This document shows, in pieces, positions 23,423 through 32,130 of a stretch of 64,000 bases of DNA. The position numbers and the translations under genes were made by a program. Source of the DNA: Atopsyche davidsoni (lineage: Eukaryota > Arthropoda > Insecta > Trichoptera > Hydrobiosidae); NCBI GenBank assembly GCA_022113835.1, contig JAILWY010000010.1, positions 9,323,001 to 9,387,000 of the forward strand, read 5' to 3'. The notes beneath the pieces were generated by a model, which was not told the origin of the DNA, made no database searches, and was given only the letters and a program-made list of their open reading frames with translations. Each line of letters starts with the position of its first letter. Within the stretch, counting starts at the first letter, position 1.

Positions 23423-25500
23423 TGCAAATATATGTATTAAATATATTGTGGGATCCCACCGTAATGCTGCGTTTTGAATTAATTTTTAAAGTTAAAGGCA
23501 GAAAAAATATTTTATTCCATATTTGACACGAATGATATTTATTCATTAATATATTACTGAAGAAATCATCTGTTATAAAATAAGAAACCTTACAGTGTCC
23601 TGGGAAAGTCGGCAAAAAGTCAGTGTCGACCACGAAACGGCTGGATGTTTTTTTTTTAGTTTACTGATTTTTGTAGTCATTTTTAAATACGTAATTCGCT
23701 TGTTATTATTCTTGGGTAGATTTTACCGAAAATAAAGTATTTTTAAGTAAAAATATCGACATAGAAGCACTTTCTTAGTAACCATATTTGAGTAAGGTTT
23801 ATTTTCAGACCGTCCGTAAAATTTCTTTCTTTCATGGTAGGGCTTAAGCGTTCATTTCGGATAATGTATCTGGACGAGAGACCGACAGTCCCTATATAAA
23901 AATCAATGATATCTCTTCATTGTCAATTGGAACACATGAAAAAACGTTTTTTTAAAACTATATTCTGTCGACAGTCAATAATTCACTACTTATTAAAAAT
24001 TAGAAAAATGAATTGAATAAATCATCTTTTAATCATTAATTTTTAGTAACTTACAAAACAAAATATTTTTTTTTTGTTTGAAAATGACTTTTGATATTGA
24101 TTCGTTTCAAAGAATCAAATGTCCTTAAAAATAATGTTTTTTTTTTATAATAAAAAAATTTACTTAGTTATTGTGATAAATATTTTCATTGAATATCTCC
24201 AAATACTCCAGCAAATCGCCAAATAGGTTTTTATTATTCAAAAGCATAATTTTTATTGACGCTTTAGCATTTGCAAGACACAGAACCCATAAAAAATTGA
24301 CTCTAATGACAACTCAGTATTATATTCTATTTTATATGATATCTTCAACAAATAAGAATTGTTTGTTTGGCAATGAATGGATGAAATCATTAAGGATCTA
24401 TTTTATACTAAATATGGGAATTTTCTTATCTTAGTAATCAAATATTGTCTTAAGAATGAAATTCAATTCATTTACAAACATAAAATTCTGTTAAAGAATA
24501 TAAGGTGAAAGAAACTGATCAGGATAGGAGTGAAGCACTCTCAGAGGATTGTGTACAGTCTTTATTATCTAACTACTGAGTATTGAAAGGATTGAATTTT
24601 ATCAAGATGAGAACTTCCATCTAGTAGAACCCATATTACCTTGCTATCCAATTGCTTCGCTACATCAAGTAGCAAAATATGTTAACAAGCCTCGTTTCGC
24701 ACATATTTTTTTTTTCCAATAGATTCTTCTAACCAAATCCGCTTTTATAAAGAAGTAAAATATAAGTAAGTAATTAACTATTAATAAATTCAATCTCAAC
24801 AAACATCGCTTTTAAATATATAATAAAATCATGTTCTTTTATAATTTTGCATGTGTCTCCGGCTAGTGAATGACAGGGAATGTAGATTTATATCATATTT
24901 GTGTGCTGTAAGATTTATTTTTATATTTGTTATTTCTTATGAAACATTATTATTAAACCAACCTTATTTTAATATTAATTTTACTATTTTATAAATAAAT
25001 ATACCCAAAAATGTATGATAATATTATACTCAATTTTTTCCATGTTTTAATTTTACAAAAGAACCAAAATAGATTCCAAAATGTGTTGCAAACGTGAAAA
25101 TGTGATACACTATAGATACAAAGTACACAAGTCAAAGAGCTTATACGAAATTACATTAACCATTTCGTTCGGGCAAATATGATGATAGAAAGTTGTTGAT
25201 ATCTGGGAAAGTTATAAGCGTACAGTATACATAATTTATTTAAACAGTTCAAATTTCGTAGTCTCAAAGAACGATAAAGGATTAATTTGGACAATTTATT
25301 GAGTGTCAGCTCCTGAATATATAAGTATCTGTATTAATAAATAAAATTTTCTGATCTTATGGTGCTATTTAAAGCAAAGAAACATGATTTAATATTTACC
25401 AGGCTAAGGGAGGAAAAGCACGATAATCATTCTGGGTACCTTGTATAAATGTTGTAGATAATCGACAATAACCACAACAACAATAGGAATGTATTTTGAT
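23423..25500. other. AT-rich non-coding DNA
   Basis: No gene recognised. A plus-strand frame at 24189-24434 has random-looking AT-driven content and no ATG at its head. Nothing else stands out before the GC island at 25.5 kb. Confidence 0.55.
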
Positions 25501-25520
25501 GGAATGAGTGTGTTGAGGTA

Positions 25521-25556
25521 GTGGGTGGTGGGTGGTGGGTGGTGGGCGGTGGTCGG
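25521..25556 (+). repeat. 7-bp GGTGGGT minisatellite with G-quadruplex motif
   Basis: Four-plus tandem copies of a 7-bp unit. It places four GGG runs at 25523-25525, 25530-25532, 25537-25539 and 25544-25546, each separated by TGGT, which is a textbook intramolecular G-quadruplex pattern on the plus strand. It lies about 25-55 bp from the GTAAGT donor-like site of the exon-like frame on the opposite strand. Confidence 0.9.
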
Positions 25557-25573
25557 AGGGTGCTGTGAAGGAC

Positions 25574-25687
25574 TTACTGCTCGCAGTGGTCGTCCCGGGA
25601 CTCGGAGGAAGCGGCGGCCTGCTTGTTGCGGTGGCGGCCGGTGCGCGTGTCGTCGCCCAGGCCGTACAGGCCCGCGACTGCCGCCAT
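25574..25687 (-). CDS. Exon-like high-GC3 frame, part 2 of GC island
   Basis: On the minus strand ATG at 25687 opens a 37-codon frame ending at TAA (25574-25576). Nearly every codon from GTC through GAG ends in G or C (about 33 of 35). The peptide includes GLYGLGDDTRTGRHRNKQ followed by an Ala/Ser-rich, acidic end. The frame's last bases coincide with a perfect 5' splice donor: GAGCA then GTAAGT (25572-25577), so the TAA may be intronic and the frame an internal coding exon read to the donor. Upstream the frame is closed by TGA after a few codons and no strong acceptor is visible. I do not recognise the protein. It could be a decayed exon. Confidence 0.35.
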   Translation of the reverse strand: MAAVAGLYGLGDDTRTGRHRNKQAAASSESRDDHCEQ

Positions 25688-25768
25688 CTCACGCCCTGCT
25701 CCTGCTCATGGCCGCGCTGGCCTCGCACTCGCTGCCTGCCTGCAGACGCATCCTCCGCAGCCACCGGC

Positions 25769-25879
25769 TCAGCGGGCGGCCAGCTCCGGGGGCAGGCGGT
25801 ACTCGGGGAAGGCCACGCTCTCGCAGGACGGCGAGTCAAACACGGTCAGGCGCGGGGGGTCGGGCGACATCGAGCACAT
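25769..25879 (-). CDS. Exon-like high-GC3 frame, part 1 of GC island
   Basis: On the minus strand ATG at 25879 opens 36 codons to TGA (25769-25771). All codons but one (TTT) after the ATG end in G or C, while second positions are only about 60% GC. That contrast is what selection on a coding frame produces in a GC-biased gene, and is not expected from a neutral CpG island. The peptide includes SPDPPRLTVFDSPSCES and ends in PPELAAR. Right after the stop a third frame (25689-25765) continues with similar codon bias, so the island may hold one protein broken by frameshifts, or several short exons. An in-frame TAA lies nine codons upstream of the ATG. Family unknown. Confidence 0.35.
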   Translation of the reverse strand: MCSMSPDPPRLTVFDSPSCESVAFPEYRLPPELAAR

Positions 25880-25900
25880 TACTCTTGGCCGTGGCAGCGG

Positions 25901-26823
25901 TATTTACAAACATTCAACTACGTGTCAGTCTTCCTTGGTGTATCTTGTTTGCTTGGGGTTTCGATATGTGGATTCGCAATAAGTGAATTGATAATTTGTT
26001 GGATTATTTACAGGATTTCTGATCATTTTTTTTAAATCTATATTGGGTGTTGGCCGACTTAGTATTTTGATTTCGACACGTAAGAGTTTCGTTTAAAAAA
26101 TCTAGAGGCCATATCTAATGATGCAGGCGTGGACCGTAGTGTTGTTTCTTCATCATGTTATATGACAAAATGACAAAATTTTGTCATAGTATCCCAGAGT
26201 GCTATCCGTTTTTCCTATTAGACCGAATATCGTGCACGTTTTCATACTTATAAGTATTAAAGCGCAAGTGCCAGACGACGGTCTGAAAGCCGAGAGATGT
26301 CCGCTCGTATTTGGCTATAAACTATCACTCGCAGCACTTCGATCCATTTTCTTTTCACAACCTTAAAGTCTCAATGTTCCTAGTGTTTTCAAATTTCGCT
26401 TGCTCTTTTAAATCTAATACGATTACCCGGTAAGCAATATAACACTATAAAAAACACAGATGACATTTAGGTTAAATCATCTAATTAATATAACATTTTA
26501 CTGAATAAACATTAACAAAAAAGAATATTTGTTTATTAAAAAATATTTTAGTTTTTTTTAATCTACGTTGAACTTAGTAACAAAAATAAAATTCTATTAT
26601 TTGTTTTGTAATTTACATTTTATTTGGATTTTTAAAGAATTAAAATATCAAAATAAAATGGACCGACGGTGATTCGTAAATTAAAAGTGTGCAAGTTGTT
26701 TAATCTGAGTTTAAAAATATATCATATTTGTAGAAATAATACAATTGTGATTAATGACTAAAGCATATTAAAAACCGTATTTATAACCATAGTAGAAAGT
26801 CAACACGGCACAGGTGTTAGCCC
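25901..26823. other. AT-rich non-coding DNA
   Basis: A moderately rich patch at about 26230-26330 includes GCGCAAGTGCCAGACGACGG. No supportable frame. The remainder is A/T tracts. Confidence 0.5.
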
Positions 26824-27261
26824 ATGTATCTAAGCGTACAATGCCGTATCGTACACACTACGCTTTTTCCTCGTGAGTCTAAAAAAATCAATATTTCCTC
26901 GCATACCAGTATTTTTATACTGCAGAGACTTGAATTTTGCCATATAAGCTCACAATGGTTTCCTAATTTGCGTTTTATCTTTGATTCAATATTTAAATTC
27001 TTTACAATAAATCTGAGACATGAGCGTCTAATTTCCAAAGAAAGTAGTTCAGCTGAGCGCATAAATCTCCCTCGTCTTAACGACCAATGTTTCACTTATT
27101 TCTCACAATTACAAAATCCCATTGTATGTTCAAATACGTCAGTACAAAGGAACGACGAAATCAATTGTGATACCGATTGTAAAAAAGAGACAAAAATAAA
27201 TATTGGAGTGAAATTGGCAAGGAGGCTCTATGGTTTGATCGCTTTGGATGTAAAGGCATAG
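26824..27261 (+). CDS. Unrecognised ORF, 145 codons, doubtful
   Basis: The frame runs from ATG at 26824 to TAG at 27259-27261 and is the longest ATG-started frame outside GC-rich DNA. The peptide is Ser/Asn/Ile-rich with hydrophobic patches around residues 45-65 and several Cys in the last third; I see no signal peptide or known motif. A minus-strand frame of 92 codons overlaps its first two thirds, so at most one is real. Base composition is near the local background. I assign no function and regard chance as the leading explanation. Confidence 0.2.
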   Translation: MYLSVQCRIVHTTLFPRESKKINISSHTSIFILQRLEFCHISSQWFPNLRFIFDSIFKFFTINLRHERLISKESSSAERINLPRLNDQCFTYFSQLQNPIVCSNTSVQRNDEINCDTDCKKETKINIGVKLARRLYGLIALDVKA

Positions 27262-28959
27262 AATGGCATTAGCCATTCAAGTGCAAATTGCTCTAACGCG
27301 AAAAGCTTGAATGCTAGAACAATAATTGTTCAATAATTTCGATTAAATCTCGTCAACGGGCTTTTAAGTAAGCCAAACACGTTTTTATTTTAGACACACA
27401 TCCTTTGTACATATCAACATACAATAATAATAATATTACAAGTTAGAACAAGAACTATATTGTTGAAACCTCAATGGATCGATAGTTTTAATATATATGT
27501 TATAATACTACATCTGCATTCTAAAACTTTCAGTTCAAATGTATTGCATACGTTCAGAGATATTGAGCTGAGTACACTTTTTATTGAGGCATGTGAAGTT
27601 TTGCCGATATGGAGAGGATACGAAAGGCCAGCTTTTTGGCGGAATGCCGACCGGTGATTTGACACAATATTTGCAAATCCACCGTAAAAGCCTAACGATA
27701 CAACTCATTTCACAAAGGCATGTGCGATTTTACAATTTTGCTTATCATCGTTAATAATAAATATTAGCCAATTAGTGCGTCACACTTTCAGAAAATATTT
27801 TTTTCCAATTTGGTGAATAGATAAATATTCGTAAATTAAGCATTATAGCATTTACCGTAACATGATAAAGTGCATTGGAATCGCAGTTAAAAAAATGATT
27901 AAAGAATATCGTCAAGATTTGAATGAAAATTGAATCTATAAAAAATAATAATATGGTTGTACAATACTGGTTGCTTAGTTTAAATCAAATATAAAAATAG
28001 AATGGTAAAATGTTCTTTAAGTTCCCATTGGTTATTTTCTTAGTATCAATTATTACTTAAGTGTTGTGATGTGTGTCAAATTCAATAAAATGAAATGCTT
28101 CTTAAAATAAACTAAATTGAATTACAATGCATTTTCTACAGATTTAAATTTGTCCGTTTCAATTCTAAAATATCATTTCTTTTTCATATTTAAAACTAAT
28201 ATATTAAATATTTGACGATATTTTTACATCACTTATACTTATTGTGTTTCCATTATATATATATTGTTTTAAAAAAAAATAATTTAAAAAAATAGACTAT
28301 AGATAATTAAATATATTTTTAAACGATAATAAATAAATTCAAAATAAAAGATAAATTTTATGAAAAAAATTTAAAATTCCGTAGACAATATTTGTAAAAT
28401 TTATAATTTGAAAAATATCAAAGACTAATAAATAGTATGATATTTTGATAAAGTAATGGAGAATAAATAAAGATATTTATAGATTTTTAAGTTCACTTAA
28501 ATGTAGATACGTGTTTTGATAATATTATCATACACTTATCACTATTTTATGTCAGATATTTTTTAATTTGCAATGTCAAACTAAGCACGCTGGTTATTTA
28601 TGTGAATCTAATTAAAACTTAAATAATTTGAAATGTGCTTATAACATTTTATTTATCATGCCTATAAATTTATCTTGAATACAAATTCATAAAACCCCAG
28701 AGGTTTTGAAATCACTGCCGCGAGCCGGTGTTAAACCCTAATGATACGGTGTTACAGAAACCCGAACTACGATAATTCAAACAATGGGTATATCCCATCG
28801 ATTGAAGGCCTAAAAATAAATACAATACCTTTTTCCATACTGTGATAACAAAACTACCACTAATAGTGGTTCATAGGCTTTAGAAATAGTTTTGGATGTA
28901 TTTCCAAAAAAATGTTACTATACAGTGAATGAATGTGTCATTTTTAAATATATATAAAC
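27262..28959. other. AT-rich non-coding DNA
   Basis: No supportable gene. A perfect 15-bp palindrome GAACAATAATTGTTC lies at 27318-27332. A short patch near 27590-27660 has overlapping frames on both strands without coding signal. The 28.2-28.5 kb part is extremely AT-rich. Confidence 0.55.
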
Positions 28960-29014
<55 letters not shown>

Positions 29015-29036
29015 GTGTGTATATATATATTTATAT
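28960..29036. repeat. Compound (TA)n(TG)n(TA)n microsatellite
   Basis: TA dinucleotides, then about nine TG dinucleotides, then TA again. Frames over it read Tyr-Ile and Val-Cys repeats and are artefacts. Confidence 0.95.
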
Positions 29037-29934
29037 ATAACTTTTTACAGAAATATAACTGCTTTTAAAGCTGAACCCACGCCCGTCAGTATGCTGGATA
29101 AACTACAAACTAGCATACAAGTAGTGTAGCAACCCCTTTACGGAATTCTAGCGCTAAATATCATAAATTGTCACAGGCTTTTAACAAAAGCTGGCAAGGA
29201 TAACCGGAAAAGAGTGTTTAGATATAAAACAATGCGTTAGTATTATTTCTGGCGTATACAAAACTGTAATTCTTAACTGGATTTTTTTATTCTTTTCTGA
29301 AAGAAACACAAAAAATATTCTTTTATAATTTTTACTAAAATGGCAGACTTATAAAAAAAAACTTTCCAATTATTACTCTTTTCACTCAATTTAAAAAATA
29401 TATATTTTGTTATTCGTTAGTGTCCGTTCTAGTTTTCCGGAAATAGTTTTTTTAAAGTGCTATTTGTGTGGAATAGAGGATTATGATATTGTTTGACATT
29501 TCAAATCGCACCACAGGCGTTGCGCTAATCGCAAATGTTTAGGCGATTAATTTGCATTGACAAGGAAGCGACTTGATTGATTGCCGCGGTTCTGATTTCA
29601 GCCAGCGGGACTGGTAGAGACTCGGAACTAACACTTGGCTACTACCTAAAAAGGCTTCTTTAGCCTTGAGGTGTTTCAGGACCTATCGATTTCTAAAATG
29701 TGACGCATCAGTCCAAAACATACACGTATATTTATTAATTTTCACTTATTCACTAAGCGTTTGCCGCATTACGGCTCGTACGGGAGAACACGCGCCAACG
29801 CATGCCTGTTTCTTGAATATTTTATTATTATTTATATACATTTACTTGTGTGCGACTGAACGCTCTATTTTGCTTTCATTATATGTAAGAATAATTTGAA
29901 AATAGTTTAATAATTTACCAATACATTTTTGTAT
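29037..29934. other. Non-coding DNA with a mixed patch at 29.5-29.8 kb
   Basis: From about 29510 to 29810 composition is less AT-rich and includes GGCGTTGCGCTAATCGC and CGGGAGAACACGCGCCAACG. A 77-codon frame crosses part of it from a non-ATG start; it is not convincing. No other feature. Confidence 0.45.
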
Positions 29935-29963
29935 ACATATATATATATATATATAAATATATA

Positions 29964-30029
<66 letters not shown>

Positions 30030-30052
30030 TGTGTGTGTGTGTGTATACGTAT
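29935..30052. repeat. (TA)n(TG)n tract left of the MITE
   Basis: A long TA tract with a few TTTATA interruptions, then GCG(TG)n and TATACGTATAT immediately before the MITE boundary. Confidence 0.95.
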
Positions 30053-30054
30053 AT

Positions 30055-30220
30055 CAGTGGCGTGCGGTGAAGGCAAGCAATGTGCGCAAGGCAGAATGAG
30101 AATGTGGTTAATTTTTGATACTAAAGGGCATGGCACTGTTTTTTATTGTATAAGACATATGACAGTTTCCATGTTTCTCAATAACGATTACATGGAATTG
30201 CATGCCTTCACTCCACGCCA
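30055..30220. mobile_element. Small MITE inserted in TA repeats, 20/23-bp terminal inverted repeats
   Basis: The ends at 30059-30081 and 30197-30219 are inverted copies that agree at 20 of 23 positions: left GGCGTGCGGTGAAGGCAAGC, right (read inward) GGCGTGGAGTGAAGGCATGC, both then AAT. The element is about 160 bp and sits exactly between two TA tracts, so its target-site duplication cannot be read. It has no coding capacity. The superfamily is uncertain; a TA target is used by several (for example Tc1/mariner), but the ends do not match one I can name. Confidence 0.7.
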
Positions 30221-30222
30221 TA

Positions 30223-30269
<47 letters not shown>

Positions 30270-30312
30270 CTATATATATATATTTATATATATATATATC
30301 TATTTATATCAA
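30221..30312. repeat. (TA)n tract right of the MITE
   Basis: An imperfect TA repeat with regular TTTATA and TCTATA interruptions. Confidence 0.95.
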
Positions 30313-31164
30313 TATAAATGAATCCATATGTACAAATGTTTATATGTAATTTTTAATTTTAAGTAGCACGCATCGTGATAAAATTATGTTGATTGTCTAA
30401 GGGTTTATTAAATTTCAGGCTTAAGATAGTATTTATCATTTGAATGGGAAAAATCATTACCGAGTAATCTCATAAACATGAACAACTTCATGAACTCAGA
30501 ACAGATGTATCAAAGCTCTATCAGATCGATTATATTTTAAATATCAGAAACTAAATTATTATAAATATGTTTTATATAAACTAACTTCTTCATATTTTTC
30601 ATACGATTTTATACTCTTGGCAAAGTCAGTGATGAACCTTTACTTAAACCAACGTTATGCCGGTTTGTATGTGAATTTACTACAAAGCCGGATCGCAGCC
30701 AATTCCGTGAAATTGAATGGATGCCGGTTTTAAAGTGTAATATTTCTACAAATATGATCTCCTGTGTTCATTTTAAATATAATACATGTAGTTTAAATAT
30801 ATTTAAACATGTTTTATCTGATACATTTCATGGATACTCACTCTGAATCGTTCCGTAAAAATTATTGTCAAAATTGGAATCAGCTTCGTTATGTGTCTTT
30901 GGTCGTTTGTGATATGAGATTGTAAATGAATATAACTAAAAAATGCTATAAATTATACAAATAATTGGAACACATAAAAAACTAATGCGATTAAACTACT
31001 CGATTTGAACTATTGAATGAATCCTGTGAATGGACCGCGGGGCCATGAATGAAAATCATATCGGATAAACTCCTCCCAATCTGCCGCAACGAAATCATTT
31101 TGAGGCCGACATTCTCAACTGAACATCGATATAGCGTAAAAGTGTGGGTTTTTATTTATAAGGT
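30313..31164. other. AT-rich non-coding DNA
   Basis: No gene or repeat recognised. A slightly richer patch lies at 30600-30720. Confidence 0.5.
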
Positions 31165-31400
31165 ATGGAACAAAGGAGCGCGTCGCGGTGTCCGTCAGAC
31201 AGCGAGGTTTCGGGCCGACTGGCGGGATGTCCCAGCGCGGGCCGGACCGCCGTACGACAATGCGGTAAAACGGGGCGGCGTTTGTAGTAGCGAGCGCCCC
31301 CGAGCGCCTCCGACCTGCCCCGAGCGCGCCCGAGGCCGGCGTCGGGACGCAGGAGCACCGCGCCACGGTCCGCTCCTCGCTCACATCCTGGATTCTTTTA
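31165..31400. other. CpG island, promoter-like
   Basis: A sharply bounded, very GC-rich and CpG-dense block. CCCGAGCGC-type motifs repeat three times within about 31296-31332. Frames are open on both strands, but none shows a third-position preference above the general GC level, unlike the island at 25.5 kb. I favour a regulatory CpG island or 5' UTR over coding sequence. The plus-strand frame at 31049-31573 and the minus-strand ones at 31115-31384 are most simply explained by lack of stops in GC-rich DNA. Confidence 0.45.
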
Positions 31401-32014
31401 TTATTTCCACTGGGGCAGCGGACTTAATTCAGTCACGTGCTTCTTTTTCTAGAACAATGAAAAATGTAACGCAATGTCGAGAGTTTGATGGACTCGTGCG
31501 AATGTACTGCCGATCGCAAATGACTCCTGCGCTAAAGCCCACTGCCCCACCCCGCGTAGTCCCGCGCCATTGAGAATACGGCTCCTCAAAGGTTTTCATC
31601 TACACTCTACGCGTGCTTCTTTAAGAATATTTTTTATTCATTGTAAAATATGCATCTGAAATTTTTCAAGTATCATAGGTCGTTTCGATGGATTTCCTGA
31701 GTATAATTATTACTATTTGATATTTAACGTAACCTCTATCAAAAACGAACGGCCGCTAAAATAGCGGCAGTCGCCCGTGCAGATACTGAAAAGCAATACT
31801 CGCAGAAACTTACAATAAACACCGCACGCGCAGAAAGTTAAAAACTTTCATACAAAACGGCCCACTACCCACGCCGCCAATAAGGAAGGCCGCAAAAAAG
31901 CAGCGTAAACACTCAATAAGATCGCCTGATAAGCTATATTTACGAAGATAGCCGCAATGCGGAAAATAATGTAAACTTTTGCCATGCGTCTTGTGTAGTT
32001 GCCTGATGTGACAA
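31401..32014. other. Mixed-composition DNA with a short GC hairpin
   Basis: This links the CpG island with the CRE-bearing segment. A perfect hairpin lies at 31752-31768: GCCGCTA, loop AAA, TAGCGGC. A minus-strand 63-codon frame (31848-32039) starts at an ATG and encodes a hydrophobic peptide, but nothing supports it as a gene. Confidence 0.4.
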
Positions 32015-32022
32015 TGACGTCA
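32015..32022. promoter_or_regulatory. Palindromic CRE, TGACGTCA
   Basis: A full consensus cAMP-response element (CREB/ATF binding site). Its position beside GC-rich sequence between two CpG-dense blocks makes a regulatory role plausible; an isolated 8-mer could also occur by chance. Confidence 0.4.
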
Positions 32023-32130
32023 CGCGCGCCGCGACTCATCAGCGCGGCGGAGCTCCTGGCAGATCCTCGAGGCGCCGCGGCCGGTGCCCTGCTCCAGAGG
32101 CTCCACGACCACGTTCTGCGCTTGCCGCAT
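32020..32130 (-). CDS. Exon-like high-GC3 mini-frame
   Basis: On the minus strand ATG at 32130 opens 36 codons to TGA (32020-32022, overlapping the CRE). About 32 of 36 codons end in G or C. The peptide reads QNVVVEPLEQGTGRG and then a basic, Arg-rich end with ICQELRRADES. A T-run and then GCGCAG sits at the head, a conceivable 3' splice site just before AACGTGGTC. No donor is obvious. It could be a first coding exon, an internal exon or chance in a GC-rich block. I do not recognise the sequence. Confidence 0.3.
   Translation of the reverse strand: MRQAQNVVVEPLEQGTGRGASRICQELRRADESRRA

Larger units (their letters stand above)
25500..25900. other. GC-rich island containing the two exon-like frames
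   Basis: A roughly 400-bp, strongly GC-rich and CpG-dense block with abrupt edges in AT-rich DNA. Plus-strand frames of 119 to 167 codons also cross it but run well past the island into AT-rich sequence without change of style. I treat those as shadows of the minus-strand codon bias. Confidence 0.7.

Noticed and set aside
25525..26035. Plus-strand frames of 119-167 codons over the GC island
   Set aside because: They extend into AT-rich DNA and are the expected shadow of the GC3-biased minus-strand frames.
29915..30317. Frames encoding Tyr-Ile repeats across TA tracts (also 10490-10904, 20962-21189, 28929-29129, 55772-56005)
   Set aside because: They are produced by the dinucleotide repeat, which has no stop in these frames; no independent coding evidence.
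31049..31573. 174-codon plus-strand frame, the longest in the window
   Set aside because: It spans AT-rich, CpG-island and AT-rich sequence with no codon-position bias; stops are simply rare in the GC-rich part.
31848..32039. 63-codon hydrophobic minus-strand frame starting at ATG
   Set aside because: Looks like a membrane peptide, but it is short, overlaps another better-biased frame at its start and has no family resemblance.
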